From Limibacter armeniacum (GTDB lineage: Bacteria > Bacteroidota > Bacteroidia > Cytophagales > Flammeovirgaceae): a stretch of DNA of 64,000 bases. Below the pieces are notes generated by a model. It did no database searches and had not been told where the DNA came from. It worked only from the letters and a program-made list of their open reading frames with translations. This document shows, piece after piece, positions 36,216 to 45,579 of this stretch. Where the stretch lies: the NCBI RefSeq assembly GCF_036880985.1, contig NZ_JBAJNO010000008.1, positions 992,001 to 1,056,000 on the forward strand, in the 5' to 3' direction. The stretch's first letter is position 1, and each line of letters starts with the position of its first letter. A program made the position numbers and the translations under genes.

Positions 36216-36791
36216 ATGAAAGAAGTGGAAGATTATTGTCCTCAGAACAGACATGATTGGAGAAAATGGCTTGAGTTAAACCATAATAAGAAAGAAGCTG
36301 TTTGGCTCATTTTTTATAAGAAAAAATCCCCTCACTATAACCTAAGTTGGAGTGAGTCAGTTGATGAGGCGCTTTGTTTTGGTTGGATTGACAGTGTCAA
36401 AAAAACAATAGACACTGAGAAATACAAACAATACTTTACTAAACGAAAAGCAAAGAGTAATTGGTCGAAGGTCAATAAGGATAAAGTGAAAACCTTAATT
36501 GAACAAGGACTTATGAAAGAAGAAGGCTACAAAAGCATTGAAATTGCAAAAGAAAATGGTTCTTGGACAATTTTAGATGAAGTTGAAGCACTTGTAATTC
36601 CAGAAGATTTAAAAGCAGAATTTGCAAACCACAAAGGATCAATTGAATACTTTGAGAGTCTTAGTGCTTCCATAAAAAAGATTTTATTGCATTGGGTGGT
36701 TTCTGCTAAAAGATTAGAGACTAGACAAAAGAGAATGATTGAAATTGCTGAAAATGCTAGTAAAAAACTTAAACCAAAACAATTTAGGTAG
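36216..36791 (+). CDS. YdeI/OmpD-associated family protein
   Basis: 191 residues. The family signature is clear: an N-terminal DWRKWLELNHNKKEAVWLIFYKK, the core SESVDEALCFGWIDSVKK, then YKQYFTKRKAKSNWSKVNKDKV, and the C-terminal helical domain PEDLKAEFANHKGSIEYFES ... HWVVSAKRLETRQKRM. The family has been linked to bacteriocin or peptide resistance in enterobacteria, but the biochemical role is unknown. No signal peptide, so cytoplasmic. It is a single gene bounded upstream by a P module and downstream by an A module, the pattern of the cassette-like genes in this region. Confidence 0.8.
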   Translation: MKEVEDYCPQNRHDWRKWLELNHNKKEAVWLIFYKKKSPHYNLSWSESVDEALCFGWIDSVKKTIDTEKYKQYFTKRKAKSNWSKVNKDKVKTLIEQGLMKEEGYKSIEIAKENGSWTILDEVEALVIPEDLKAEFANHKGSIEYFESLSASIKKILLHWVVSAKRLETRQKRMIEIAENASKKLKPKQFR

Positions 36792-36867
36792 CATAAAAAG
36801 CTTATAACAAGGGCTGAACTGTTTAGGTAACGGAGGGTAAGTTTTTTAGCATGCTTATTACCTTGGG

Positions 36868-36922
36868 ATTATAAGCCATTCGGAAAGCCCTGTATTTTGG
36901 TAGGGAAGTGGCCTGCAAGGAG
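36868..36922 (+). repeat. A module, copy 1
   Basis: ATTATAAGCCATTCGGAAAG followed by CCCTGTATTTTGG and GTGGCCTGCAAGGAG matches 51881-51940 by eye with only a few differences. It lies downstream of the YdeI-like gene. Confidence 0.7.
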
Positions 36923-37067
36923 TAATCACCTTTATCCAGAAGATACATCAGTCTTGGGCTTGTCAGTAACAAGACAAGTGAATAAAAAATGCCACTATTA
37001 TCACTACCATATGATTCAAAAGATTTTTGATACTATCATGATTTTCTATTACTTCGATTATCAAAAA

Positions 37068-37841
37068 TTAGTTGATCTTTTCTCCCATCATTATACCATT
37101 GGGACCTTGTATTTGAAGACCTGATATTGCACCTGATGTGTCTGTAACAAAAGTAAGTTTCATAGTTTGGCTTTGGTCTAAAAACTTATGCTTTTCATAA
37201 GGTTTAATTTCTACCTTTTGGCCTTGGGCATCACCATAAAGTTTATTTCCCTCTTGAATAACCGACAAGGTAAAATCTGAAGAGAACTTATACTGTCCTA
37301 AGTATGCTGGAATCTCATCGGAAGACAATTTGATAAATGTAACATCAGAAATTACAGCACTTTCTTTCATTTTATGGTCATAGCTTATCATTCTGAAAGG
37401 CTTCCATTCATCATTCTCTAATAGCCATAGATTTGTGAATCTAGCCTCTACACTACCAAAAGAGTGTCTTCCTGTCTGAATAGCACCATACAGCACTCCA
37501 TTATTATAAAGTGGGAACACCTCCATACTTCCCTGTTCAAGGATTCTTTTGGTTGTGTTCTTGCCCGAGCTGCATAGGTTTTCTTTTAAAGTTTGGATAA
37601 ATGCAATTCGTGTATTGGTAATACCATCTTTGTCATGATAAAACTCAAAGTGCTCAGGCAATAGTGACTCAATTTGATCCAGATTGCATTCATTAAATCC
37701 CACATCAAACATCAAGCTGTCCTTTTCTTTTAGGACTCTGAACAAGTCTGAATCTTCTGAAACCTGAGCGTTTATAGAGTGGCTATAAAGGATACTTCCT
37801 AGGATACAGATCAATTGAATTTTTAAGATCGATAATTTCAT
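37068..37841 (-). CDS. Secreted NTF2-like (DUF4440) protein with C-terminal DUF3471-like domain
   Basis: 257 residues. Signal peptide (KIQLICILGSILYSHSINAQ). Residues ~30-150 show the SnoaL/DUF4440 NTF2-like pattern (FNECNLDQIESLLPEHFEFY HD, then RHSFGSVEARFTNLWLLEND and WKPFRMISYDH). Residues ~165-257 resemble the small beta domain often appended to beta-lactamase-like or NTF2 proteins (LGQYKFSSDFTLSVIQEGNKLYG ... GLQIQGPNG). A periplasmic or secreted ligand-binding or chaperone role is possible; no catalytic residues are evident. It is the only minus-strand gene nearby and sits between an A module and the matching T/C modules, as if inserted into a composite repeat. Confidence 0.65.
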   Translation of the reverse strand: MKLSILKIQLICILGSILYSHSINAQVSEDSDLFRVLKEKDSLMFDVGFNECNLDQIESLLPEHFEFYHDKDGITNTRIAFIQTLKENLCSSGKNTTKRILEQGSMEVFPLYNNGVLYGAIQTGRHSFGSVEARFTNLWLLENDEWKPFRMISYDHKMKESAVISDVTFIKLSSDEIPAYLGQYKFSSDFTLSVIQEGNKLYGDAQGQKVEIKPYEKHKFLDQSQTMKLTFVTDTSGAISGLQIQGPNGIMMGEKIN

Positions 37842-37909
37842 AATTTTTATTATTAGTTTATTCTTTACCCTTTGGATGAGCTTGAGACTAAAAAGGTTAC
37901 AACTTTTTT

Positions 37910-38113
37910 GATTATTTAAATGAAATAAAGGGGGAGAGGTAACAATAAAGATGAGTTGAGTCAGACCTAAAGATCTGATGGATTTAGCTTTTTTGTGACT
38001 GAATGATTGTATCTGTACCTTGATCTAAAAGGTCTAAAGGATTGGGAGGTTATGGAATATTGAGCAGCAGCAGAAAAGTACTATTTCAGAGCTTAGGGAG
38101 CTAAAGAGAAGGT
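37910..38113 (+). repeat. T and C modules, copy 1 (degenerate)
   Basis: GATTATTTAAATGAAATAAAG and GAGTTGAGTCAGACC, then a decayed hairpin ending TTTAGCTTTTTTGTG (T), correspond to 51945-52000. The C part at 38017-38113 (CCTTGATCTAAAAGG, CTAAAGGATTGGGAGG, GAATATTGAGCAG) corresponds to 48292-48411 and 52029-52149 but has indels that break its reading frame. Confidence 0.6.
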
Positions 38114-39157
38114 GAGAAGTTTGGACAAGACAAAGAATCCACTAGCTTAAAGGAGGTTTGACATAGTGTGTGTATATAGTCCATGCACTAAGATCTTCAA
38201 ATTTGACGAAATATATACCACTGTGTACTTTATATAATTTTTAGCTGTCACAATCAATCACCTTACAATGAAACCTGAAATCGAAAATAAATTATATAAA
38301 ATCGAAAGTTTATGGAATCATTTCATTTGGGAATACAAGTTCTGCTCTCGTAAAATAAAATTCAATGATGATGTGAAAACCAACTATTTAGGTAGCATAC
38401 TAGGTTATTTTTCAGATACTTTGGATTTGGCTTTCTCTACAAATAAACCAGTCAGTAATTCAGATAAGTTTTCTTTTTCAATGAGCTTGTTACAAGCCAT
38501 TTACATCCATCAAGACTTTATTGAGGAACTATTGGAAATTTTCAAAACAGGAGTGAATAAAGGGGATTTAAAGGAAGATGAATCATACAGTATAAACCGA
38601 GAGTTACGGAATGAACTAATTGGACATCCAATTAGAAAGTTTGAAGGGAAATTGATCTCATCTACGCTATTTAGCTATCAAGCTAAACAAGATGAAATAC
38701 AATATTTAAGATATCATAAAGACAATAATTTCGCTTTTGAATGCAGAACTGTTGGGATAGTAGAAATCCAAAAAAGACATCAAAAGTTTCTAGACAAGTA
38801 TCTTGATATAATACTATCCAAGCTTAACTCAATCTTAAATGAATTTTTACTAGAATTAGATAAAGTAGAAGCTGTTAAAGAAAATAATGATTTTAATACA
38901 TTATTGAAACTTATTGAATTGTATTTTGAGTCAATTTTCACGTCAGATTTTGCATACGATAAATCGTCATTACTGAGAATTTATAATCGAAAAAACGAAC
39001 ATTTAAGATATCAGAATTTTATCGATTGCTTCTATGTTGATCTCAAAGATTATTTGGAAGATACTAGGAAATATCTCGTTGATATTTTTGAAAGAAAATC
39101 AAGAATTGATTCTGATTTACAGAGTTTCAATCCACTAACTATTGAGTTTGTAACTAC

Positions 39158-40436
39158 CACTCTACGGTACACTTTTTTATAACCAACTAAAAACCAGTTT
39201 TTCAGATGGTGTTTTGGAACTAATTCCCCTCCAAAACTTCTTCCAAAGTCCTTTGATCTCATTACCTACTTGGCGGGGTCTCGTACAGAAATGCTCCTGC
39301 AACAGATCTTTTCCCTTTCTGAAATAGCTGTTCTCCCTGTAACCGTGGTTCTTTACTTTTATGTTTTGTACTTTTTCATGGAAAGCCACGCCAAATAAGT
39401 GACAAACAGCAAAGGCCATACACACCACAGCAAAAAGTCTTTCAAGCCGATCCAATTTGGTCAGGTGAGTGGCTTCCAGGTTGAATCCCCGCCCTTTGAG
39501 CGACTGGAAGAACACCTCGATGCTCCACCGTTTTCTATAGCTTGACAGCAAGCCGCTTTTCATCAGGTTTGAGACTACGATCAGGTAGTCCTTTCGCCCG
39601 TTTTTATCCTTGGTCATCTGCATGGAAAGAGTCAGGTCCATTCCATAGATCGTCGCTCTTCGGTCAGTGCAACGAAAACCTTCTTTGCTCCATACCTCTC
39701 CTGTTTTCTCCACACCATCGATGTTGATTTTGTGGTGTGATGGAATCCGAACGCAGAAGACAATCCCTTGCATGGTCATAAACCGAAGCCACTTTTTGCC
39801 GATAAACTCTCGGTCTGCAATCACTTTCCCGATCCGCTCGGGAGGTACAATCTGAAGCACTTCCTTCAGCAAATCAATACGCTCCTGCTGGTGGCTGTTT
39901 CCTTTTTTGTCCAGTAGCCGAAAAGCCAGTGGGAAACCCACGCCATGACTGTAGGCCGTCACGGCCAGAATATTCACTGCCTGCTTTCTGGACTGCCAGT
40001 TGGTTCGGTCAATGCAGAGGGTGATCTTTCCGGATGGCAGGCAGGAAAACAACCATGCCATCAGGGCCTGATAATTGAACACAGCTCCTGACATAAAGCG
40101 TTTGACTTGCTTGGTCCGAGAAGCTTTTTGTGCCTTGGATGGCAAGTTTTTGGCTATCTGATGAAATTGCACATTTTCATCTTCCACCAAGGCCGTAATT
40201 AGCTTGGCTAGTACCTGTTTGCTTGGTTTGCCTTTGACGATTTGGAAACCGCAGAGGATTTCAAGTATATTTGCAGTCAACATAAAGGTAAAGGTCTGGC
40301 TTGTGGTTTTGGCGAACGGCAAAGTTAGACCTTTGCTTTTTCTTGCCCCAATCAGCCCTTAAATAACCTGCAAATATCCTGTAATCCAGTATTACACCCT
40401 TAACTCACTTTGTTATTAAAACTGTACCGTAGAGTG
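39158..40436 (-). mobile_element. IS4-type insertion sequence, 1,279 bp, with 9-bp target duplication
   Basis: Terminal inverted repeats CACTCTACGGTACA (39158-39171) and TGTACCGTAGAGTG (40423-40436) are perfect over 14 bp and continue imperfectly. The target sequence TGTAACTAC occurs at 39149-39157 and again at 40437-40445. The transposase is intact on the minus strand. Perfect duplication and restorable host frame indicate a recent insertion. Confidence 0.93.
39177..40283 (-). CDS. IS4-family transposase
   Basis: 368 residues from the ATG at 40283; an in-frame TTG at 40322 would give 381. DDE residues are visible: ITLCIDRTNW (first Asp), GKVIADREFIG (second Asp) and YRKRWSIEVFFQSLKGRGFN, the IS4 Y-x2-R-x3-E-x6-K signature that holds the catalytic Glu. 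An N-terminal helical domain precedes the RNase H fold. The frame is intact from end to end, so the element may be active. It is transcribed opposite to the gene it interrupts. Confidence 0.9.
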   Translation of the reverse strand: MLTANILEILCGFQIVKGKPSKQVLAKLITALVEDENVQFHQIAKNLPSKAQKASRTKQVKRFMSGAVFNYQALMAWLFSCLPSGKITLCIDRTNWQSRKQAVNILAVTAYSHGVGFPLAFRLLDKKGNSHQQERIDLLKEVLQIVPPERIGKVIADREFIGKKWLRFMTMQGIVFCVRIPSHHKINIDGVEKTGEVWSKEGFRCTDRRATIYGMDLTLSMQMTKDKNGRKDYLIVVSNLMKSGLLSSYRKRWSIEVFFQSLKGRGFNLEATHLTKLDRLERLFAVVCMAFAVCHLFGVAFHEKVQNIKVKNHGYRENSYFRKGKDLLQEHFCTRPRQVGNEIKGLWKKFWRGISSKTPSEKLVFSWL

Positions 40437-40883
40437 TGTAACTACTTCAGAGCATGATCAAACTGAGCAAATTCAGAGCAGAACAGACTATCATTATGAG
40501 ATAGGTAAAATTGCCACTAAAAGAAATCTCAGAGACTTTGAGTTTTTTGGAGGTATACTAAGGTCTGAGCTGAAAGGAAGTCAATTAATTATTGATGAAC
40601 TAGATCATATGGAACAAAATATTTCAAATGATATAGAATATTATTCTTCTCTAAAGTTGATTACAAAACAGCTTGAGGAGTACTAAAGTCGAACCACTAA
40701 CAAATACTATTATCTACTTAGTAATAAGTATAAGGTGTTTTAATAGATTCTTTTATAGAAGTTTAAAAAGTCTAGCCTACGAGTGTTTATTGCGTGTTAG
40801 TGTTCATACTGATCAAGATATCAGTTAAATTTTTTGGATACAACAATGATCGATTTGGATACAAGTCGATTATCCTCCCCCCT

Positions 40884-40891
40884 TAACTTTG
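40884..40891 (+). promoter_or_regulatory. Candidate -7 box of the SDR gene
   Basis: TAACTTTG is an exact match to the Bacteroidota TAnnTTTG element, 25 bases before the ATG. The nearest upstream TTTG (40854) is too distant for a canonical -33 element. Confidence 0.5.
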
Positions 40892-40915
40892 TTCCATATT
40901 TAGAAACAGATATTT

Positions 40916-41854
40916 ATGGAATATATGGAAGCAACAAAAACAGTCATTATTACAGGTGGAAATTCAGGATTGGGGTTTGAGTGTGCAAAAACAATAGCCA
41001 AAGCAAATCAGGGTTGGCATATTGTACTTGCCTGTCGAAATGCCGAAAAAGGAATTCAGGCGACAAAGGTTACTACTGAGGAAACAGGAAACAAAAACGT
41101 GAGCTTTTTGAAATTAGACTTGGCTTCACTGGCATCTGTAAGAAATTTTGTTGCAGAATTCCAGTCCAAGCATTTACCTCCACTGCAGGGACTTGTATGC
41201 AACGCGGGTATAACATCTGGTGAATCAATTGAATATACAAAAGATGGGTTTGAATTAACTTTTGGGGTAAATCATTTAGGACACTTCTTGTTGACAAACC
41301 TCTTGCTTCCCCATTTTGCTGAACCTGCAAGAGTTGTTGTTGTCAGCAGTAATACCCATAACCCTGATATTAGAGAAGGTAAATTAGTTGGTCAAGCTAT
41401 GTACTTGGGAGCTGAGAGATTAGCTCACCCCGATTCAGAGTATAAACTAAAATCAGGACCAAAATATACAACCTCGAAGTTGTGTAATCTTTTATTTGCT
41501 TATGAACTTGATAGAATTCTTCAAAAAGAGAATAAAAAGATTACCGTAAATTCTTTTGATCCAGGGGCGTGTCCCGGGACAAACCTTGCAGGTGAAAATA
41601 ATATAAGAAAAACCATCATGGATAGTTGGTTTGGCAAATCGTTGCTTAAAATAATGGGTGTTGTAGCTAGTACGCCTGAAAAATCAGGTGAAGCCATGGC
41701 CCGATTGCTTCTGGATTCTAGATTAGAGAACGTAAGCGGAAAATATTTTCAGATATATGAAGATATTGCCTCATCAAAAGATTCATACAATAAAACATTT
41801 GCAAAGGAACTTTGGGAGGATAGTATTAAACTAACCAACTATCAGAATAGTTAA
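40916..41854 (+). CDS. Short-chain dehydrogenase/reductase
   Basis: 312 residues. The Rossmann motif TGGNSGLG, the acidic LDLAS, the NAG motif (LVCNAGIT), GVNHLGHFLLTNLLLP, the VVVVSS strand and YTTSK (catalytic Tyr-x3-Lys) are all present. The GNNSGLG/GVNHLGHF pattern and the late FDPGACPGTNL are typical of the retinol-dehydrogenase/protochlorophyllide-reductase-like branch. It should oxidise or reduce a hydroxyl/carbonyl with NADP(H); substrate unknown. An alternative ATG lies nine bases in. The AraC-family gene 66 bases downstream on the same strand probably controls or co-varies with it. Confidence 0.88.
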   Translation: MEYMEATKTVIITGGNSGLGFECAKTIAKANQGWHIVLACRNAEKGIQATKVTTEETGNKNVSFLKLDLASLASVRNFVAEFQSKHLPPLQGLVCNAGITSGESIEYTKDGFELTFGVNHLGHFLLTNLLLPHFAEPARVVVVSSNTHNPDIREGKLVGQAMYLGAERLAHPDSEYKLKSGPKYTTSKLCNLLFAYELDRILQKENKKITVNSFDPGACPGTNLAGENNIRKTIMDSWFGKSLLKIMGVVASTPEKSGEAMARLLLDSRLENVSGKYFQIYEDIASSKDSYNKTFAKELWEDSIKLTNYQNS

Positions 41855-41920
41855 TACAATTCTATCTTAATTACAGAAATTGTCGAGTAACTTTAGACGA
41901 AGTTTTAAATACGTTACTTC

Positions 41921-42835
41921 ATGAAAAACAATGAGTTGCAAAGAATTAAAACTATTAACCAGTATCACCAGTTAATGGGGCTACTCAGTCCGGAGCACCC
42001 ATTAATTAGTGTGATTGATTCTGAATTAATTATTGATTTTCAAGGCAAACAGTTGTTATCTTTTGTATTCGATTTCTATGCCATTGCAATTAAGCAAGAC
42101 TTTAAAGGTAAAATGAGATATGGTCAACAGGTTTACGATTTTGATGAAGGGATGATGTCATTTGTGGCACCAGGCCAAGTATTCTCATTTGAAAACGAAG
42201 TAAATGTTCCAATTAAAGGTACCTTGATTCTAGTTCATCCTGATTTTTTATGGAGTACAACCTTGGCGAAGAAGATTAAAACGTATGAGTTCTTTGAGTA
42301 TTCCAGCAATGAGGCCTTGTTTCTTTCTGAAAAAGAAGAAAAAATAATTACTAATATTATTGAGATCATTAAATATGAATACAAGGCAAACATTGATAGA
42401 TTCAGCCACGACTTAATTATTGCACAGTTGGAACTACTGCTCATTTATTCCGACCGTTATTACAATCGTCAATTTCTTACCCGAAAAAAAAGTAATCATA
42501 TTCTGATTGATCAATTTGAAGGCATTTTAAATAACTACATCAACAGCAATATGATTACTGAAAAAGGGTTGCCTACAGTGCAATATGTTTCTGACAAATT
42601 AAACGTAACACCAGGTTACTTGAGCAGGATGTTAAAAGCACTTACAGGCCAAAGTACCCAACAGCATATTCACGATAAATTAATTGAAAAAGCAAAGGAA
42701 AAGCTGTCTACCACTCAGGCTTCTGTCAGTGAAATAGCTTACGAATTAGGCTTTGAACATTCACAGTCGTTCAATAAACTATTCAAAATAAAAACCAACA
42801 CTTCTCCCTTAGAGTTTAGGCAGTTATTTAGTTGA
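41921..42835 (+). CDS. AraC-family transcriptional regulator
   Basis: 304 residues. An N-terminal cupin-like sensor (~40-110: FDFDEGMMSFVAPGQVFSF) is followed by a helical linker and the two-helix-turn-helix AraC domain at ~205-303 (VSDKLNVTPGYLSRMLKALT and VSEIAYELGFEHSQSFNKLF, ending SPLEFRQLF). It likely regulates the SDR gene immediately upstream. Such SDR-AraC pairs are frequent in Bacteroidota. A T-module terminator follows. Confidence 0.88.
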   Translation: MKNNELQRIKTINQYHQLMGLLSPEHPLISVIDSELIIDFQGKQLLSFVFDFYAIAIKQDFKGKMRYGQQVYDFDEGMMSFVAPGQVFSFENEVNVPIKGTLILVHPDFLWSTTLAKKIKTYEFFEYSSNEALFLSEKEEKIITNIIEIIKYEYKANIDRFSHDLIIAQLELLLIYSDRYYNRQFLTRKKSNHILIDQFEGILNNYINSNMITEKGLPTVQYVSDKLNVTPGYLSRMLKALTGQSTQQHIHDKLIEKAKEKLSTTQASVSEIAYELGFEHSQSFNKLFKIKTNTSPLEFRQLFS

Positions 42836-42952
42836 GTTGCAAGCCAAACTGAACTAGAACAAGCAATTCTGTCAATCGTTTTTGGGGGGATGAGTGCAAA
42901 TAAGGAGAAGTAATTTCAGCCAAAGAATAGTTTCTAGGAAACAACAAGATTA

Positions 42953-42982
42953 GCCAAGCCCTTGATGGGTTTGGCTTTTTTT
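42953..42982 (+). terminator. T-module terminator
   Basis: GCCAAGCCC (42953-42961) pairs with GGGTTTGGC (42967-42975), then T7 and GTGGCTGA. It is the same family as the terminators at 48199, 51974 and 57214. Confidence 0.75.
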
Positions 42983-43011
42983 GTGGCTGATGCTTATTCT
43001 GGATTGAAATG

Positions 43012-43048
43012 AAAAAGACCCAAGCATTTAATATGCACTACTTGGGCC
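43012..43048 (-). terminator. Minus-oriented hairpin, no matching gene
   Basis: GACCCAAG/CTTGGGCC with A5 on the left reads as a terminator on the minus strand and resembles the one at 44347-44387. No minus-strand gene ends here, so it may be a repeat copy. Confidence 0.45.
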
Positions 43049-43135
43049 TATAAGGTATGAAGCATTTACCTTTCAGGTACAAATATAAAGGAACTCTCAA
43101 TACTTGTATTGTCACTTTTTATATGATTATTGTCT

Positions 43136-43143
43136 TATATTTG
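43136..43143 (+). promoter_or_regulatory. Candidate -7 box of an AraC gene
   Basis: TATATTTG matches TAnnTTTG exactly, 28 bases before the ATG at 43171. Confidence 0.5.
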
Positions 43144-43170
43144 TGTTTTGAGTGAGAAAATAGTCAAATC

Positions 43171-44055
43171 ATGTATGAAAATGTTAAATATTGTGATGTG
43201 CCTATAGAGGCAGATAGGTCTTTCTTCTTTGATCATGTCCATATCGAGTGGGATCAACAAATCAAGTTTCACCAACATGCTGAATGGGAGCTGTCCTATA
43301 TAATTACAGGCAGTGGTCATCGTATGGTGGGTAATGTGGCACAGTCATTTAGCTGCGGGGAAGTGGTACTTTTACCTCCTAATGTTCCGCACTGCTGGTC
43401 ATTTGATGCTTATGATCATGACAAAGACGGCAAGATTGAGAATATAACTATTATTTTTCCTGAAGAAGTATTGGGAAAGCTTATTGAGGGTTTTCCGGAA
43501 ATGAAGGAAAGTGTTTCTCAAATCAGATGTTATAAAGAGGCTGTCAGGTTTGAGGGAGCAACCCTTAAGGCCCTGCAAAAACGAATGCATGGCATGTTGC
43601 AGGAGAGTAGCCTTGAAAGATTGATCTCCCTTATCCGCTTGTTTGACATCATGGCTTCTACCAAGGAAACCTGTGTAGTTGGGGGAGTTATCAAGCAGAA
43701 CAATAGTACTGCAAAAATTCAGGAGATATACCGGTATGTATTCAACTATTACCAACATCCTATCTCCTTGGATGACATTGCCCAACACGTCGGAATGAAC
43801 CGATCTGCGTTCTGTGTTTTCTTTAAGCGAGCAAAAGGGGTGTCATTTGTTTCCTTTCTGAATGAATTTCGTGTCAATTCCTCTTGCCTAATGCTCCGTC
43901 AGACCAATATGTCTATCGCTGAGGTTTGCTATGCTGTTGGGTTTAATGATATTCCTTATTATAACCGGACTTTCAAGAAGCTGATGGGAATTACCCCTAA
44001 GAAATACAGGGAGCAATATCAGTTGTCTATTTCACAGGAGGAGTCTGTTAGTTAA
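43171..44055 (+). CDS. AraC-family regulator with N-terminal cupin
   Basis: 294 residues. Cupin sensor at ~25-85 with the metal- or ligand-type histidines in FHQHAEWELSYIITGSGHR and LLPPNVPHCW. AraC DNA-binding domain at ~185-285 (SLDDIAQHVGMNRSAFCVFF and SIAEVCYAVGFNDIPYYNRT, ending GITPKKYREQY). The cupin type suggests control of sugar or small-metabolite genes. It faces the acyltransferase gene convergently. A terminator follows at 44133. The target genes are unknown. Confidence 0.88.
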   Translation: MYENVKYCDVPIEADRSFFFDHVHIEWDQQIKFHQHAEWELSYIITGSGHRMVGNVAQSFSCGEVVLLPPNVPHCWSFDAYDHDKDGKIENITIIFPEEVLGKLIEGFPEMKESVSQIRCYKEAVRFEGATLKALQKRMHGMLQESSLERLISLIRLFDIMASTKETCVVGGVIKQNNSTAKIQEIYRYVFNYYQHPISLDDIAQHVGMNRSAFCVFFKRAKGVSFVSFLNEFRVNSSCLMLRQTNMSIAEVCYAVGFNDIPYYNRTFKKLMGITPKKYREQYQLSISQEESVS

Positions 44056-44132
44056 TGTGAGTGTATCTTTAATAAGAAGGATTGAAACTCATCACTACTA
44101 TATATTGTGCTTTTTAGGACTGAAGAATGAGT

Positions 44133-44170
44133 AAAGCCTAGGAATGCAATAGACATAACCTAGGCTTTTG
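44133..44170 (+). terminator. Intrinsic terminator
   Basis: AAAGCCTAGG (44133-44142) pairs with CCTAGGCTTT (44159-44168). Confidence 0.75.
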
Positions 44171-44346
44171 GGGTATGAGGCACAAATTTTGGAGATTATT
44201 GATCACAGCCATCACTATTATAGCTTAACCTCCTATGACAAATGTAGGTATACCGACGCTGTCTTAATTGTTGTATTTTATCTAAGAATTGTCAGATTTT
44301 TGCATTTATTACTTTTGTGCATCTTCATTATTCTTCATGAAGTGGC

Positions 44347-44387
44347 AATAAAAAAGGCCCAAGAATACCTAAGGTATTACTTGGACC
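44347..44387 (-). terminator. Terminator of the acyltransferase gene
   Basis: On the minus strand GGTCCAAG ... CTTGGGCC forms an extended stem followed by a T-run (A-run at 44348-44355 on the plus strand). Confidence 0.7.
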
Positions 44388-44439
44388 TGAAAGTAAGTAT
44401 ATAACCTGAGTTTACCCTTCTCAGGCAATGCTTACAGAA

Positions 44440-45579
44440 CTATTTTGAAGCACGGGCCATCGTGCGTTTTGTAAGCCACTTGCGTACAGGTACGTCATAT
44501 AGCTTGAAACAAATATAGGCAAGGATAATACTTCCTATAAGTATGGTCAAAGCCACTGGAATCGACGCTGCCATGGAAACTTTGTTGTTGGCTACCCAAG
44601 CCATAAATACATAAGTCAGTGGGTAGTGGATGATGTATAAGGGGTAAGATATATCTCCCAAGAATTTACAGATAGTGGATGGTATTTTGCTTTCTACTTG
44701 TCCGCTAGCTCCAATGAATACTACCAGTGGGAAGACAAATATGATGGATAGGGAATCATAGAGACCATTCATCCATAGGTGATCATGTCCTCCGACTCTT
44801 GGTATTGAAAGTATAGCAACCAATATCAGGCAGCTCCACATAAATGCGTTCTTTATACTACCAGGTTTTACAGTACGTGAAAGAAAAAGACCAGCCAAAA
44901 ATGGGTACAACAACCTTGTAAAGCCTATCCTCAATTGTGTTGAATCAATAGACCACCCTCCAATAATATCACCATGAGAACTTGTTACAGCCAGATGTAT
45001 AAGTGCGCCACCTGAAATCAGTACCAGCAGGAACAATACCTTGTTCGAGACTTTTCTAAGGATTAATGCGTAAAGTATATTGGCTATATATTCAAAGAAA
45101 AGTGACCATGCAGGACCATTTAAAGGGTGCATTTCGCCCCATCCTCTAATATCCATAGATTTAGGGACAGGAAGTAATGTAAAGCCAATCAACATAACAG
45201 CCAACATTTTCAATAAGGAAACATCTGCTATACCGGGCCACATTGGGTTAGCCTGTTGGTAGAAGGTGATTGCACCAATCACCATCCCTACAATAATCAT
45301 TGGGTGCAGGCGGATAAGGCGACGCTTAAAGAATTCCTTCAAGCTCATTTTATGCCATCTGTCATCGTAGGCATACCCTATTACAAAACCTGATAATAGA
45401 AAGAAAAAATCTACTGCAAGGTAGCCGTGATTGATAAGTTGCTTTACATGATCTCCTCCTGCGAAAGTTTCCAAAAGGTGGAACATGACAACAATTACAG
45501 CCGCTACACCGCGAAGTCCATCCAAGATGATGTAGTGTTTTTTAGTGTCTGTAAATGAGTGTGATATATTTGAGTTCAT
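44440..45579 (-). CDS. Acyltransferase family 3 membrane protein (OafA/YrhL-like)
   Basis: 379 residues with about ten hydrophobic helices. The family motif LDGLRGVAAVIVVMFH opens the protein; AVDFFFLLSGFVIGYAY, RRLIRLHPM and FLGDISYPLYIIHYPL follow, as in OafA-type integral membrane O-acyltransferases. It should transfer acetyl or another acyl group to a surface glycan or lipid from the inner membrane; the acceptor is unknown. It is monocistronic, convergent with the AraC gene at 43171. Confidence 0.88.
   Translation of the reverse strand: MNSNISHSFTDTKKHYIILDGLRGVAAVIVVMFHLLETFAGGDHVKQLINHGYLAVDFFFLLSGFVIGYAYDDRWHKMSLKEFFKRRLIRLHPMIIVGMVIGAITFYQQANPMWPGIADVSLLKMLAVMLIGFTLLPVPKSMDIRGWGEMHPLNGPAWSLFFEYIANILYALILRKVSNKVLFLLVLISGGALIHLAVTSSHGDIIGGWSIDSTQLRIGFTRLLYPFLAGLFLSRTVKPGSIKNAFMWSCLILVAILSIPRVGGHDHLWMNGLYDSLSIIFVFPLVVFIGASGQVESKIPSTICKFLGDISYPLYIIHYPLTYVFMAWVANNKVSMAASIPVALTILIGSIILAYICFKLYDVPVRKWLTKRTMARASK

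Larger units (their letters stand above)
38268..40686 (+). pseudogene. Helical protein with HEPN-like R-x5-H motif, disrupted by an IS
   Basis: The gene runs from ATG 38268 to 39157, is interrupted by the IS4-type element, and resumes at 40446 to TAA 40684-40686. Removing the element and one copy of the 9-bp duplication restores a single frame of about 376 residues (junction PLTIEFVTT then SEHDQTEQIQ). The product is almost wholly helical and charged. Residues 112-122 read ELRNELIGHPI, giving R114-x5-H120, the R-x4-6-H motif of HEPN ribonuclease domains. A HEPN-type RNase or abortive-infection role is therefore possible, but it rests on this one motif. The truncated form ends at 39182 with 13 IS-encoded or read-in residues. 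Confidence 0.7.

Noticed and set aside
36897-37124. 75-codon ORF after the YdeI-like gene
   Set aside because: Overlaps the A repeat and the 3' end of the minus-strand NTF2-like gene; no domain pattern.
40820-40891. Complete -33/-7 promoter for the SDR gene
   Set aside because: TTTG at 40854 is about 26 bases from the -7 box, longer than the usual spacing; only the -7 box was kept.
44168-44404. 78-codon ORF between the AraC gene and the acyltransferase
   Set aside because: It runs over the minus-strand terminator and starts inside another terminator tail; the composition is not protein-like.
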